Shown here piece by piece: positions 45,847 to 55,460 of a stretch of 64,000 nucleotides of DNA. The notes beneath the pieces are model-generated. The model was not told the DNA's origin. It saw only the letters and a list, made by a program, of their open reading frames with translations, and did no database searches. The DNA lies in assembly GCA_963709665.1 (NCBI GenBank), contig CAVPWU010000002.1, positions 62,001 to 126,000 on the forward strand, written 5' to 3'. Source of the stretch: DASZIT01 sp963709665. GTDB taxonomy: Bacteria > Actinomycetota > Acidimicrobiia > Acidimicrobiales > RAAP-2. How positions within the stretch are numbered: position 1 is the stretch's first letter; each line of letters begins with the position of its first letter. The position numbers were made by a program, and so were the translations under genes.

Positions 45847-46689
45847 TCACTCCGGCGGGGTGGCGTAGTCCCAGATCATGAAGGCGTCCTCGGTGGCGCC
45901 CAGCAGGCGGGTGGCGGGGATCTCCTTGTCGATGTGGCCGATCAGCCCGCGGTAGATGCCGTAGCCGACCAGCTGTCGGAGCCGGGGGTCGAAGGTGCGC
46001 ACCACCTCCGGGTCCAGGCCCAGCTGCTGGTTCTCCTGCTGGCGGATCCAGCCGGCGCAGTAGTTCATGGCGATCCCCACCCGCCGCCGGTCGGTGGTGT
46101 TGGCACCGCCCCCGTGCCACAGGCTCCCGTGCCACACCAGGACGCTCCCCCGGGCCATCTCGGCGGGGATCGAGTCGTAGGGCGACAGCAGGTCGGGGGA
46201 GTCGGGGGCCAGATGCGAGCCGGGGATCAGCCGGGTGGCCCCGTTGGCCTCGGTGAAGTCGGTCAGGGCCCACATGGTGTTGCAGACGGTGGCCGGGTGG
46301 GGCTTGGGGAGGGGGAGGACCTGGTCGTCGGCGTGGATGGGCTGGGCGGTCTCGCCGGGGCCGATGGCGATGGACGACAGCGAGGAGATCAGCAGCTCGG
46401 GATCGAGCACCCGCTCGGCGATGGGGAGGACCGTCGGGTGGACCGGGATGCGGGCGAAGACCGGCCCGCGGGCCAGCAGGTTGTAGAGGCGGACGGTGGC
46501 CACGCCCTCGAAGAGGTTGGCGGCCGGCGTGGCCTGCAGCTCCACCTCCAGCCGGTCGAGGGTCTCGGTCAGCTCGTCGACCAGGTCGGGCTCGACGGCG
46601 TCCTCGACGACGGTGTAGCCGACCTCGGCGATCCGGGCGGCATGCTCGTCCAGCCGGGTCGGCGACAGGCGGGTGCCGGCACCGCTCAT
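45847..46689 (-). CDS. Phytanoyl-CoA dioxygenase (PhyH)-family oxygenase
   Basis: 280 aa Fe(II)/2-oxoglutarate oxygenase. The metal site His-x-Asp is in AQPIHADDQVLPLP, the distal His in LWHGSLWHGGG, and an Arg after it in NTTDRRRVGIAMNY. ATG 46689 follows GGGGGA. Convergent with the glycosyltransferase operon. Substrate unknown; a lipid or small hydroxylated metabolite is likely. Confidence 0.83.
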   Translation of the reverse strand: MSGAGTRLSPTRLDEHAARIAEVGYTVVEDAVEPDLVDELTETLDRLEVELQATPAANLFEGVATVRLYNLLARGPVFARIPVHPTVLPIAERVLDPELLISSLSSIAIGPGETAQPIHADDQVLPLPKPHPATVCNTMWALTDFTEANGATRLIPGSHLAPDSPDLLSPYDSIPAEMARGSVLVWHGSLWHGGGANTTDRRRVGIAMNYCAGWIRQQENQQLGLDPEVVRTFDPRLRQLVGYGIYRGLIGHIDKEIPATRLLGATEDAFMIWDYATPPE

Positions 46690-46808
46690 GGTTCCCCCTT
46701 CGGTGGCCCCCCTGCCGTCGGAGGGTCCGGCCCCACGGTACCGCCGGGGCACCGGTCCCAGCGGCCGGTCGACGTGCCGGGGCGGCCGCCATGGGACATG
46801 CTGGGTCG

Positions 46809-47459
46809 ATGGCGACCGACCCCCGACGGCTGGGCATGTTCCCGCTGTCGGTGGTGATGTTCCCCCACACCGGGATCCCCCTGCTGGTGTTCGAGCCGCG
46901 CTACCTCGAGCTCCTCAGCGACTGCCTGGAGGGTGGGCGGGAGTTCGGGGTGGTCCTGATCAGCCGGGGATCGGAGGTGGGCGGGGGTGACCACCGCACC
47001 GATGTGGGGACCGTGGTCCGCATCGCCCAGGTCACCCCGCGGGGCGACCAGCGGTTCGCCCTGGTCGCCGAAGGCGTCCGGCGGCTCCGGGTGGTGGAGT
47101 GGCTGGAGGACGATCCCTACCCGCAGGCCCTGATCGAGGAGCTCCCACCCGACGCCGAGGCGCCGGACGGGGTGCTGGCCGGGGCCGAGGCCTCGGTCCG
47201 ACGCCTCCGGTCGCTCCTCTCGGAGCTGGGCCGGGTGCCGGCGCTGCCCCACGACATCGACTTCGGTGCCACCACTGACGAACAGGCCTGGCGACTCTGC
47301 GCCTCGGCCCCCCTGAACGCCATGGACTCCCAGGAGCTGCTGGCCACCGACGACCCGGTGGCGCGGGTGCGACTGCTCCGGGACCGGTGCGACGCCCTGG
47401 CCGCCGACGTCACCGCCATGCTGGCCGACGGGGGGACGGAGTCGGGCGGCCCGGCGTAG
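46809..47459 (+). CDS. LON substrate-binding-domain protein
   Basis: 216 aa. LGMFPLSVVMFPHTGIPLLVFEPRYLEL begins the N-terminal LON fold (in part), with GTVVRIAQVTPRGDQRFALVAEG. A helical C-terminal part follows; no ATPase or protease. Stand-alone LON-domain proteins are common in actinobacteria and of unclear role. ATG 46809 was preferred over 46791 because CATGCT lies exactly 6 nt upstream. Confidence 0.85.
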   Translation: MATDPRRLGMFPLSVVMFPHTGIPLLVFEPRYLELLSDCLEGGREFGVVLISRGSEVGGGDHRTDVGTVVRIAQVTPRGDQRFALVAEGVRRLRVVEWLEDDPYPQALIEELPPDAEAPDGVLAGAEASVRRLRSLLSELGRVPALPHDIDFGATTDEQAWRLCASAPLNAMDSQELLATDDPVARVRLLRDRCDALAADVTAMLADGGTESGGPA

Positions 47460-47519
47460 GCGCGGCCGTCGGACGGGGATCACATTGACGGCCCCGGGGA
47501 TGTGGGGTACTCATGCCCG

Positions 47520-48215
47520 GTGCACCTCCACCGGGTCGAGGCCCTGAGCGACAGCACCTTCGCGGTGGCGCTGACCCTGCTGATCTTCGACGTGCGGGTG
47601 GAGCGCCCCCGGGTCAACGGGGTCTCCCACGACCTGTGGTTCAACGAGTGGCCCCACTACGTCGGGTACCTGGTCAGCTTCGTGGTGATCGGCATGATCT
47701 GGATGAACCACCACGCCGTGTTCCGGATGCTCCGTCGGATCGACCACACCGGCATGGTCCTGAACCTGGCACTGCTGGGGCTGGTGGTGTTCATCCCCTT
47801 CCCCACCCAGACCCTGGCCACCTACCTGGCCGCCTACCCCCAGCGGGGGGACCTGGTGACCTCCTTCTACGGGCTGATGCTGGCCGCCTGCACCCTGATG
47901 CTGGCCGTCCTCTGGCACCACCTGGAACGGCGGCCCGACCTCCTCCGGTCCGGCGACGATCCCACCACGCTCCGGCACCTGACCCGCCGGCTCTACGTGA
48001 CGCCGCTGCTCTACCTGGCGGCGGCCGCCCTCTCGCTGCTCGACCACTGGGTGGGGGTGGTCCTCTACGCCGCCATCGCCTGCGGCTACCTGCTCCACAC
48101 CGGCACCCGGGCGTTCCCGTCCGAGGCCGACGAGTCGACCCCTGACGCCGGGGTCGGGGGCGTCGATCCGGTCGAGGCCGTCCCCGCCCCTACGAGCCCG
48201 CCGACACCCGCCTGA
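47520..48215 (+). CDS. TMEM175-like (DUF1211) potassium-channel family protein
   Basis: 231 aa. RVEALSDSTFAVALTLLIFDVRV is the helix 1 pore signature (R..FSD in the family), followed by YVGYLVSFVVIGMIWMNHHAVF. Six helices, as for bacterial TMEM175 subunits. TTGACG (47485-47490), 17 bp, TACTCA and 6 nt point to GTG 47520. It overlaps the convergent methyltransferase by 26 bp. Confidence 0.82.
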   Translation: MHLHRVEALSDSTFAVALTLLIFDVRVERPRVNGVSHDLWFNEWPHYVGYLVSFVVIGMIWMNHHAVFRMLRRIDHTGMVLNLALLGLVVFIPFPTQTLATYLAAYPQRGDLVTSFYGLMLAACTLMLAVLWHHLERRPDLLRSGDDPTTLRHLTRRLYVTPLLYLAAAALSLLDHWVGVVLYAAIACGYLLHTGTRAFPSEADESTPDAGVGGVDPVEAVPAPTSPPTPA

Positions 48216-48876
48216 GGACCCGGAGGGAGCCGCACTCGCCGTCCTCGACGAACTCCCCGGACGCCAGCGCCCCCCGCCACAGGTCGTAGGGAGGGCGGCC
48301 GCCGTCGGCGGGGTCGGGGAAGACGTCGTGGATGGCCAGCCAGCCGCCGACCACCACGTGGGGGGCCCAGCCCCGGAAGTCGGCCCACGCCGGCTCCTCC
48401 CCGTGCCCCCCGTCGATGAAGCAGAGGGCCAGCGGGGTGGTCCACCGGGACGCCACCGTGGGCGAGTCACCCACCAGCCCCACCACCGACGACTCGAGCC
48501 CGGCGCCCACCATGGTCCGGCGCCAGTGGGGGAGGGTGTCGATCAGCCCGCTGGCCGGATCGACGAGGGTGGGGTCGTGGTGCTCCCACCCCGCCTGGTT
48601 CTCCTCCGAGCCGTGGTGGTGGTCGAGGCTGAAGAGCACCGCCCCCGTCTCCTCGGCCGCCGCCCCCAGGTAGACGGCCGACTTGCCGCACCAGGCCCCG
48701 ATCTCCACGAAGGTGGCCCCGTCGATGGAGGTGCCCGCCCGGGCGGCGGCCGCGAACAGGGCCTCCCCCTCGTCGTCGGGCATGAACCCGGTGGCCTTCC
48801 GGGCCAGGGCGAACAGCTGATCGCGGCGGGCGGCCGCCCCGGGGTCGTCGGCGGCGGCGGGGGAGAGGGCGGGCAT
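48190..48876 (-). CDS. Class I SAM-dependent methyltransferase (Methyltransf_24-like)
   Basis: 228 aa. The SAM motif is FVEIGAWCGKSAVYLGAAA; the strand-4 acidic motif is ALCFIDGGHGEEPAWADFRG; GWLAIHDVFPDP follows. A typical methyltransferase that acts on small molecules or sugars. ATG 48876 has GAGGCT 6 nt upstream. Its 3' end overlaps the convergent channel gene. Confidence 0.8.
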   Translation of the reverse strand: MPALSPAAADDPGAAARRDQLFALARKATGFMPDDEGEALFAAAARAGTSIDGATFVEIGAWCGKSAVYLGAAAEETGAVLFSLDHHHGSEENQAGWEHHDPTLVDPASGLIDTLPHWRRTMVGAGLESSVVGLVGDSPTVASRWTTPLALCFIDGGHGEEPAWADFRGWAPHVVVGGWLAIHDVFPDPADGGRPPYDLWRGALASGEFVEDGECGSLRVLRRVSAGS

Positions 48877-48949
48877 CCGTGCAGCCTCGCACGGCTCCGG
48901 GGGTCCGTCCCAACCGGGGAGCCGGACGGGGCGGCCCACCGGGGTGCCC

Positions 48950-49537
48950 TCAGTGCCGGATCAGGTCGACCAGCGAGTAGACGGCCAGCAGGGCGAGCAG
49001 CACGCCCCCGATCCGCCGGATGACGCCGAGCGGCAGTACCCGGAGCAGCGCCTTGCCCCCGAAGGCGGCCACCGCCGAGGCGGCGGCCAGGCCGGCCAGG
49101 GCCCCCACGAAGACGGAGACGGTGGAGTGGTACTTGGCGGCCAGGTTGGCGGTGAGGATCTGGGTGAGGTCCCCGAACTCGCCGACCAGGATGACCACAA
49201 AGGCCGCTCCCACCGTCCGGAGCCCCCGGCCGGCGGTGTCGGCCTCCGCTTCGCCCCTCTCCTCCTCCTCCTTCTCGGGCACCAGGAGCAGGTAGGCGGC
49301 GCCGGCGGCGAACAGGGCGGTGGTGATGCCCTCCACCCAGTGGTGGGGGAGGAGCTGCAGCAGGCGCCCGAGCAGCACGGCCACCGTGACGTGGACGGTG
49401 AAGGCCAGCACCGCCCCCACCCACACCAGCACCGGGCGGTACCGGCTGCCCATGATCAGCACGGCGATCATCGTCTTGTCCGGCAGCTCCGCCACGAAGA
49501 TGAGGGCGAAGACGGCGACGGCGATGGCGGGGACCAC
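48950..49537 (-). CDS. GDT1/TMEM165 (UPF0016)-family cation exporter
   Basis: 195 aa with six helices and the two inverted family motifs VAELPDKTMIAVL and VGEFGDLTQILTAN (E-x-G-D-K/R-T/S type; the first has Pro instead of Gly). An acidic loop EKEEEERGEAEAD separates the halves. Members move Mn2+ or Ca2+ against H+. GTG 49537 has TATCCT 6 nt upstream. Confidence 0.87.
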   Translation of the reverse strand: MVPAIAVAVFALIFVAELPDKTMIAVLIMGSRYRPVLVWVGAVLAFTVHVTVAVLLGRLLQLLPHHWVEGITTALFAAGAAYLLLVPEKEEEERGEAEADTAGRGLRTVGAAFVVILVGEFGDLTQILTANLAAKYHSTVSVFVGALAGLAAASAVAAFGGKALLRVLPLGVIRRIGGVLLALLAVYSLVDLIRH

Positions 49538-49586
49538 CGGGACAGGATAGGGACTCCGGCGCCCCTCCCCGGATCCGGGACGACGG

Positions 49587-52205
49587 TCAGTCGGCCAGCG
49601 GCGACAGCCCCTGGCGCACGGTGGCGGCCAGCCCGGACGCCTCGCGCTCCCCGAAGGCCACGCTGACCGCCAGCCGCTCGAGGATCTGCTCGACCGTCTT
49701 GCCACCGGCCGGCAGCGGGTGGGAGTCGATGAAGGCGGTGACCTCGGCGGCCAGCTCCGGGGGCCGGCACAGGGTCCGGGCCCCGTCGAGCATCCGGGGC
49801 AGGATGTTGGACGGGAACTTGGCCACCAGGGTGTCCCACTCCCCGGTGATCCGCTCCCACACCGCCGGCCCGGTCACCCGGTTGGCCACCAGCGACTGCA
49901 GCACGAAGGGGGCGTTCTGGGTGCGCACCTCCGACAGGGCCAGGTCGAAGGCCCGGTCGGCCAGGGCCGGCTGGTCGAACGACGCCAGGGCGTAGAGGTA
50001 GCGGTTCTCCTCCTGCGGATTGGCCGGGGCACGGTAGCGGGCGAGGTAGGCGTCGAACTCCGCCTCGCCGCCGGTGGCCGCCACCACGTCGAGCACGGCC
50101 GATTCGATGTCCGGGTGCAGGCTGTCGTCACCGTCGGCCGCGAACCGGCGGGCGGCCTCGTCCCGGATCCCCTGGTCGGCCCCGACCGTGCCCGAGGACG
50201 CGCAGGACCGACGAGCGCAGCGACGGCGTGCGCTCGGTGTCGTCGGGGTGGGGCTCCCAGCCCAGGGCGGCGGCCAGCGGGCCGAAGCAGGGTACGGATC
50301 CCCTGCTGCAGCACCGGGCGGTCGGCGTCGGGGACGATCCGGTCGAGCAGTCCGACCGCCCCGATCACCACCGACCAGACGCTGGGGTCGGGCTCGGCAC
50401 CGTCGGAGAGGGCCCGGGCCAGGCGCAGCAGGTCGAGCAGCGGTCCCTGGCCGGACAGGGTGGCCGCCCAGGTGTCGGAGACCAGGTTGTACCGCTCGAG
50501 GGGGGCGAGGTCGCCGAGCGAGCCGGCCAGCCGGTCGACGGTGGCGGCGGGGTAGGCCACCCGGTAGAAGCCCGAGCCGCCGGCGTTGACCAGGCGGTCG
50601 TCGGCGGTGCCGGCCGGGGCGTCTCCGGCCGGCCGTCGAGCGAGGACGGGCACGGCGTCGGTGGTCGGTGGCGTCGAGCGGGCGGAGGAGCACCGGCACC
50701 TGCCAGTCCGTGACCCGATGGCCCCACCCGGGTCGCCGGAGTAGGAGAACGGGTGTCTGGGTGACGGCTGCCGTCGGCGCCCACCCGGACCAGGGGGTAG
50801 CCGCCCTGGTCGATCCAGGTGTCCATGATCGTCGCGCACCGGGCGACCGCTCGACCGCTCGAGGGCGTCCCACAGGTCGGTGGTCTCGGTGTTGCCGTAG
50901 GCGTGGGTGTCCAGGTAGTCGTGGATGCCGTCGCGGAAGACGTCGGCCCCGAGGAACTGCTCGAGCATGCGGAGCACGCTCCCGCCCTTCTGGTAGGTGA
51001 GGACGTCGAACATCCCCTCGGCCTCCTCGGGCCGCCCGACCGGGAACTCGACCGACCGGGTGGCGTGGAGCCCGTCGACGGCCATGGCCGCCTCCCGCTC
51101 GACCCCGAAGCTGACCCAGCGCTGCCACTCGGGACGGAAGGCGTCGACGGCCAGCACCTCCATGAAGGTGGCGAACGCCTCGTTGAGCCAGATCCCGTTC
51201 CACCACTTCATGGTGACCAGGTCCCCGAACCACATGTGGGCGATCTCGTGGCAGACCACGTCGGCCACCCGCTCGAGCTCGACCCGGGCCGCCTTGGCCG
51301 GATCGACCAGGAGCGCCGACTCCCGGAAGGTCACGCACCCCAGGTTCTCCATGGCCCCGAAGGCGAAGTCGGGGATGGCCACCAGGTCGAGCTTGTCGGC
51401 CGGGTAGGGGATCCCGAAGTACTCGGTGAAGAAGCGGAGGGCGTGGGCGCCCACCTCCAGGGCGAAGGCGGTCAGGTGGGCCTTGCCGGGCGGGTGGACG
51501 ATCCGGAGGGGCACCCCGTCCACGTCCACCGGCTCGGTGGCCTCCAGCGGACCGACCACGAAGGCCACCAGGTAGGTGGACATCGGCCATGGTGGGGGCG
51601 AACCGGACCCGGACCTTGCCCGTCCGCCTCCGGTGTCTCCTCCACCACCGGGCCGTTGGAGTAGGCCTGCAGGCCGTCGTCCACCACCAGGGTGATCTCG
51701 AAGGTGGCCTTGAGGTCCGGCTCGTCCCAGCAGGGGAAGGCCCGGCGGGCGTCGGTCGACTCCATCTGGGTGGTGGCGATGACCCGCTCGTCGCCGCTCT
51801 CGTCGGTGAAGGTGGAGCGGTAGAAGCCGTGGAGCTTGTCGTTGAGGATGCCGGTGAAGGCGAGGTGGAGGGTGGCGTCGCCCGGCTGCAGGGTCTCCGG
51901 CGAAGGAGAGGGTGGCCCGCTCCTCGGCCTCGTCGAGCTCGATGGCCTCGGGGGTGAGGGCGTAACCGGCGTCGGGGTCGCGGGCGGTGAGCTCGGCGAA
52001 GGTCAGGGCCAGCTCGGCGGCGTTGAGGACGATGCGAGGTCACCGGCTCGGCCACGGTGAGGTCGATCTCCACGTCCCCGGTGAAGGTGGCCGCCGCCAG
52101 GTCGGGGGTCAGCACCAGCCGGTAGGCGTGGGGCAGGACCGAGGTGGGGAGCCGGTAGGCCGACGGGTCGTCGGTCCGGGAGGGGTCGACGTTCGAGGTG
52201 CGCAT
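49587..52205 (-). CDS. pepN: Aminopeptidase N (M1 zinc metallopeptidase), frame-disrupted
   Basis: Removes N-terminal residues from peptides. Seen across frames: start MRTSNVDPSRTDDPSAYRLP, SVLPHAYRLVLTPDLAAATF, FGAMENLGCVTFRE (GAMEN site), the zinc site VCHEIAHMWFGDLV with distal Glu in LNEAFA, and an ERAP1-like C-terminal domain. About 870 codons, normal for the family. Many single-base indels, densest at 50,200-50,880 and 51,600-52,040. Divergent from the PfkB kinase across a 23-bp gap. Confidence 0.88.
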   Translation of the reverse strand: MRTSNVDPSRTDDPSAYRLPTSVLPHAYRLVLTPDLAAATFTGDVEIDLTVAEPVTSHRPQRRRAGPDLRRAHRPRPRRRLRPHPRGHRARRGRGAGHPLLRRRPCSRATPPSTSPSPASSTTSSTASTAPPSPTRAATSGSSPPPRWSRPTPAGPSPAGTSRTSRPPSRSPWWWTTACRPTPTARWWRRHRRRTGKVRVRFAPTMADVHLPGGLRGRSAGGHRAGGRGRGAPPDRPPARQGPPDRLRPGGGRPRPPLLHRVLRDPLPGRQARPGGHPRLRLRGHGEPGVRDLPGVGAPGRSGQGGPGRARAGGRRGLPRDRPHVVRGPGHHEVVERDLAQRGVRHLHGGAGRRRLPSRVAALGQLRGRAGGGHGRRRAPRHPVGRVPGRAARGGRGDVRRPHLPEGRERAPHARAVPRGRRLPRRHPRLPGHPRLRQHRDHRPVGRPRAVERSPGARRSWTPGSTRAATPWSGWAPTAAVTQTPVLLLRRPGWGHRVTDWQVPVLLRPLDATDHRRRARPRSTAGRRRPGRHRRRPPGQRRRLGLLPGGLPRRHRRPAGRLARRPRPPRAVQPGLRHLGGHPVRPGTAARPAAPGPGPLRRCRARPQRLVGGDRGGRTARPDRPRRRPPGAAAGDPYPASARWPPPWAGSPTPTTPSARRRCARRSCASSGTVGADQGIRDEAARRFAADGDDSLHPDIESAVLDVVAATGGEAEFDAYLARYRAPANPQEENRYLYALASFDQPALADRAFDLALSEVRTQNAPFVLQSLVANRVTGPAVWERITGEWDTLVAKFPSNILPRMLDGARTLCRPPELAAEVTAFIDSHPLPAGGKTVEQILERLAVSVAFGEREASGLAATVRQGLSPLAD

Positions 52206-52212
52206 GCCGGGC

Positions 52213-52222
52213 AGGCTACCGT
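52213..52222. promoter_or_regulatory. Overlapping divergent -10 elements between pepN and the PfkB kinase
   Basis: In AGGCTACCGT the plus strand holds TACCGT (52217-52222), 6 nt before GTG 52229. The minus strand holds TAGCCT (52218-52213), 7 nt before ATG 52205. The two hexamers share the TA at 52217-52218. Confidence 0.6.
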
Positions 52223-52228
52223 CGGGCG

Positions 52229-53295
52229 GTGCCCTCCGACACCAACACCGACACCGCCGCCGGTCCGGCGGCCCCGACGCCGGACCGTCCGGACCCACCG
52301 CTCGACGTGGTGGCCATCGGCAACGCCCTGGTCGACGTGCTGGCCTCCGCCCACGACGCCGACCTCGAGCGCCTCGGCCTGGTCAAGGGGACCATGGCCC
52401 TGGTCGACCGGGAGCGGTCCCGGCCATCTACGACACGCCTGGGCGCCACGGTCGAGGCGTCGGGAGGGTCGGCGGCCAACACCGTGGCCGGGGTGGCCGC
52501 CCTCGGGGGTCGGGCGGCCTTCCTCGGCCGGGTGGCCGACGACGCCCTCGGCCAGGCCTTCACCCACGACATCCGCTCGATCGGGGTGGCGTTCGACCCG
52601 ACCCCCACCCCGGCCGTACCGCGGAGGTGGTCACCGGCCACTGCCTGGTGCTGGTCACCGAGGACGCCGAGCGGACCATGGCCACCCACCTGGGGGTGGC
52701 CTCCGACTTCGGCGCCGTCGACCTGCACGAGCGGCCACCTGGCCTCCACCCAGGTCGTCTACCTGGAGGGCTACCTCTGGGAGCAGCCGGCCGCCAAGGC
52801 GGCCATGCGCGAGGCCATCGACGTGGCCCACGCCAGCGACGCCGCGGTGGCCCTCACCGTCTCGGACCCCTTCTGCGTCCAGCACCACCAGCGCGAGTTC
52901 CTCGACCTGCTGACCGGCGACCTCGAGCTGCTCTTCGCCAACGAGGAGGAGGTCATGATGCTGTTCGGGGCCGCGACTTCGAGGCGGCGGTCGAGGCGGT
53001 GGCCGAGACCGGGGTGCTGGCCGTGCTGACCCGGGGGGCGGCGGGCTCGGTGGTGGTCACCGCCACCGGGCCCGGTCGAGGTGCCGGCGGAGCCGGTGGA
53101 CCGGGTGGTCGACACCACCGGTGCCGGGGACCTGTTCGCCGCCGGCTTCCTCTACGGCATCACCAACGGGCTGTCCCCCGAGGAGTCGGCCCGGCTCGGC
53201 GGGGTGTGCGCCGCCGAGATCATCTCCCACGTCGGGTGCCCGTCCCCAGGCCGACCTCCGGGCGCTGGCGGTGGACGGCCGGGCTGTTCGACTGA
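52229..53295 (+). CDS. PfkB-family sugar/nucleoside kinase, frame-disrupted
   Basis: Ribokinase-fold kinase. Visible: DVVAIGNALVDVL, GLVKGTMALVD, ASGGSAANTVAGVAALGGRAAFLGRVADD, LASTQVVYLEGYLWEQP, LLFANEEEVM and the anion-hole motif VDTTGAGDLFAAGFLYG with the catalytic Asp. It matches the adenosine-kinase-like PfkB group. Indels occur near 52420-52438 (a deletion and an insertion that cancel), 52610, 52730, 52970, 53075 and after 53235. GTG 52229 has TACCGT 6 nt upstream. The end at 53295 is approximate. Confidence 0.85.
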
Positions 53296-53324
53296 CCGGC
53301 CCCGGCCACCGGCGGCTCGGGTCC

Positions 53325-53919
53325 TCAGTCGGCGGCCACCGGTCGGAAGGTGAAGGGGAGGTCGCCGATGCGGACCAGGACCGAGGCCACCGCCCGGCCG
53401 AGGGGGGCCAGGGCGGCGTCGAGGCGCTCGGGTCGTCGAGGATGGCCTCGTCGATGGCGCACGACCCCTCGTAGGAGACCTCGACGGCGCACTCGGGCTC
53501 GTCCGCCGTCGAGCGAGCACCTGCTCGATGGTGGCGGGGCCCCGGGACCAGCGGCTCGCCCCAGCACGTCGAGGTGGTCGGGCAGCACGCGCGAGGAGGG
53601 CCGGGCGCCGGGCGCCGCCGTCCAGGCCCTGGACCCGGAAGGCGATCTCCACCAGCACCTCGGGCAGCTCGTCGGGCTCCTCGCCGATCGCCCAGCTGCG
53701 GTAGGCGGTCTGGCTCCAGGTCGGCCAGTCGAGGCTGGTGTCCACCCGGATCCGGGCCGGCCGCTCCTCGCCGGGGAGGCTGTAGGAGGTCTCGAAGCTG
53801 ACGTCGCCCAGGAACACGTCGACCTGGAACCGCTCCTCGACCGCCTGGCGCTGGAGCAGCGCCGCCTCGAACGCGTGCCGGTGGGACGCGACGAGTTGGG
53901 TGAAGACGTGGTCCAGCAT
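53325..53919 (-). CDS. Conserved hypothetical protein, frame-disrupted
   Basis: About 198 codons. It begins MLDHVFTQLVASHRHAF, continues LGDVSFETSYSLPGEERPAR, VDTSLDWPTWSQTAYRSW, DELPEVLVEIAFRVQGL, and later, in other frames, HLDVLG, VEVSYEGSCAIDEAILDDP and LVRIGDLPFTFRPVAAD. Largely beta-strand and acidic; no motif recognised. Three frame breaks between 53390 and 53610. Divergent from the GDPD gene. Confidence 0.6.
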
Positions 53920-53929
53920 GGCGGGGCAG

Positions 53930-53939
53930 AGGCTACCGT
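53930..53939. promoter_or_regulatory. Second copy of the overlapping divergent -10 sequence
   Basis: The same 10-mer AGGCTACCGT as at 52213. TACCGT lies 6 nt before GTG 53946 (plus), and TAGCCT lies 10 nt before ATG 53919 (minus). Confidence 0.5.
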
Positions 53940-53945
53940 TCTTCC

Positions 53946-54870
53946 GTGACCCCCTCGCCCGGCTCGCCGCTCGGCAAGCCGGCCTCGGTGTGGCTCGGAG
54001 CGCCGGGTCATCGCCTACGCCCACCAGGGCGGGGCGTGGGAGGGCCCGTCGTCCACCCTCCACGCCATCGCGGCCGCGCTCGGCGGCCGGGGCCACCGGC
54101 ATCGAGCTCGACGTCCACGCCACCGCCGACGGCGCGCTGGTGGTCTGCCACGACGCCACCGTCGACCGGACCACCGACGGCACGGGGCGCCATCGCCTCA
54201 TCTCACCTACGCCGAGCTGTCGCGACCTGGACAACGCCTACTGGTGGGTGCCCGGGGCCGACGTGACGCCCGGGCTCGACCGACGGACGCGCTACCCGTT
54301 CCGGGGCCGGGCGCCCGAGGACCACCGGTTCGGCTTCGCCACTCCTGGAGGAGGTGCTCGAGGAGTTCGCCGAGGTGGTGCTCAACCTCGACATCAAGCA
54401 GACCGCCCCGGTGGTCGCGCCCTACGAGGAGGCGCTGGCCGGGCTGCTCCGCCGGTTCGACTGCGTCGGACCGGGTCATCGTGGCGTCGTTCCTCGACAC
54501 CGCCACCGACGCCTTCTCCGCCTTCGCCCCCGAGTTCGCCACCTCGGCCGGGACCGTGGCCTCGGCCGACTTCTACCGGGCGGTCCAGGCCGGGGACCGA
54601 GCCGGCGCCCATGCGCCACGTCGCCCTGCAGGTGCCGGCCACCTTCGGCGAGGTCACCCTGGTGGACGAGCGCGTTCGTCGAGGTGGCCCACCGGCCAGG
54701 GCTGGCCGTCCACGTGTGGACCATCGAGGAGGAGGCCGAGATGGAGGCGCTGTGCGGCCTCGGGGTCGACGGGATCATCACCGACCGGCCGTCGGCCCTG
54801 GTCGGGGTGCTCGACCGGCTGGTCGGCCCGATGGGTCGGGGACGGCTCTCGACCGTCGGCGGGCGCGGCG
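53946..54870 (+). CDS. Glycerophosphodiester phosphodiesterase, frame-disrupted
   Basis: Hydrolyses glycerophosphodiesters to glycerol-3-phosphate. Pieces: IAYAHQGGAWEGPSST (His of the HR/HQG motif), GIELDVHATADGALVVCHDATVDRTTDGTG (in part; Glu, Asp, His of the active site), VVLNLDIKQTAPVV, and the C-terminal VHVWTIEEEAEMEALCGLGV with GIITDRPSALV. Frame breaks about every 100 bp. No stop codon appears in any plus frame between 54780 and 55128, so the 3' end is a guess and an indel probably destroyed it. Confidence 0.82.
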
Positions 54871-54971
54871 GGGACCGGCGGGTGCCGGCAGCGCGGTGCG
54901 GCACCGCGCGGCCTGGAGGTCGCGGGGAGGAAGGTCGGTGCGGGGGTGCAGGCGGGCCCGGAGGGCTGCGG

Positions 54972-55055
54972 TCAGCCGCGCCCGCAGTTCGGCTTCTTGC
55001 CGTGGTTGGCCTTCTTCTTGGCCCGGAGCTTGCGCTTGTTGGTTCGTTTCGACAC
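54972..55055 (-). CDS. Small ribosomal-type protein bL37-like (27 aa)
   Basis: Reads MSKRTNKRKLRAKKKANHGK followed by KPNCGRG. The ANHGK-PN ending and Lys/Arg content match the tiny actinobacterial 50S protein bL37 found in mycobacterial ribosomes. GTG 55055 start. Divergent or convergent to disrupted genes on the other strand. Identification rests on recall of the family motif. Confidence 0.7.
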   Translation of the reverse strand: MSKRTNKRKLRAKKKANHGKKPNCGRG

Positions 55056-55127
55056 AGTTCGGCAAGGCTACTCGCTCGGCGGCCCGGGCAGCCAACGGGC
55101 GGCGGGCGGCAGCCGGGGCGGTCGGCC

Positions 55128-55460
55128 GTGACCTGGCTGCTGCGGCGACGGGGACGTGCTGGCCGCCGCCGAGGTGGCCGACGGACTGGCGCCAGCGGGC
55201 CAAGGGCCTGCTCGGGCGGGACGGCTACGACGGGGCCATGGTCCTCCCCCGCACCCGGTCGGTCCACACCTTCGGGATGCGCTTCGCCATCGACGTGGCG
55301 TTCTGCGACCGGGACCTGGTGGTGCTCGGACGTGGCCCGGGTGCCGCCCTGCGGATGGCCCTGCCCCGCCGGCGGTGCCGCACGCGTGATCGAGGCGGAG
55401 GCCGGGGCCTTCGAGCGGTGGGGCCTGCGGGTCGGCGACCAGCTCGAGCTCCGCGTGTGA
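55128..55460 (+). CDS. DUF192-family protein, frame-disrupted
   Basis: Core RDGYDGAMVLPRTRSVHTFGMRFAIDVAFCD followed by VVL, VPPCGMALP, and the C-terminal FERWGLRVGDQLELRV, the known DUF192 pattern (long stretch 55216-55314, quoted in part). Start VTWLLRR at GTG 55128; breaks near 55150, 55190 and 55330-55390. Often periplasmic in other species, but no signal peptide here. Overlaps rsmI by GTGA. Confidence 0.75.
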   Translation: MTWLLRRRGRAGRRRGGRRTGASGPRACSGGTATTGPWSSPAPGRSTPSGCASPSTWRSATGTWWCSDVARVPPCGWPCPAGGAARVIEAEAGAFERWGLRVGDQLELRV

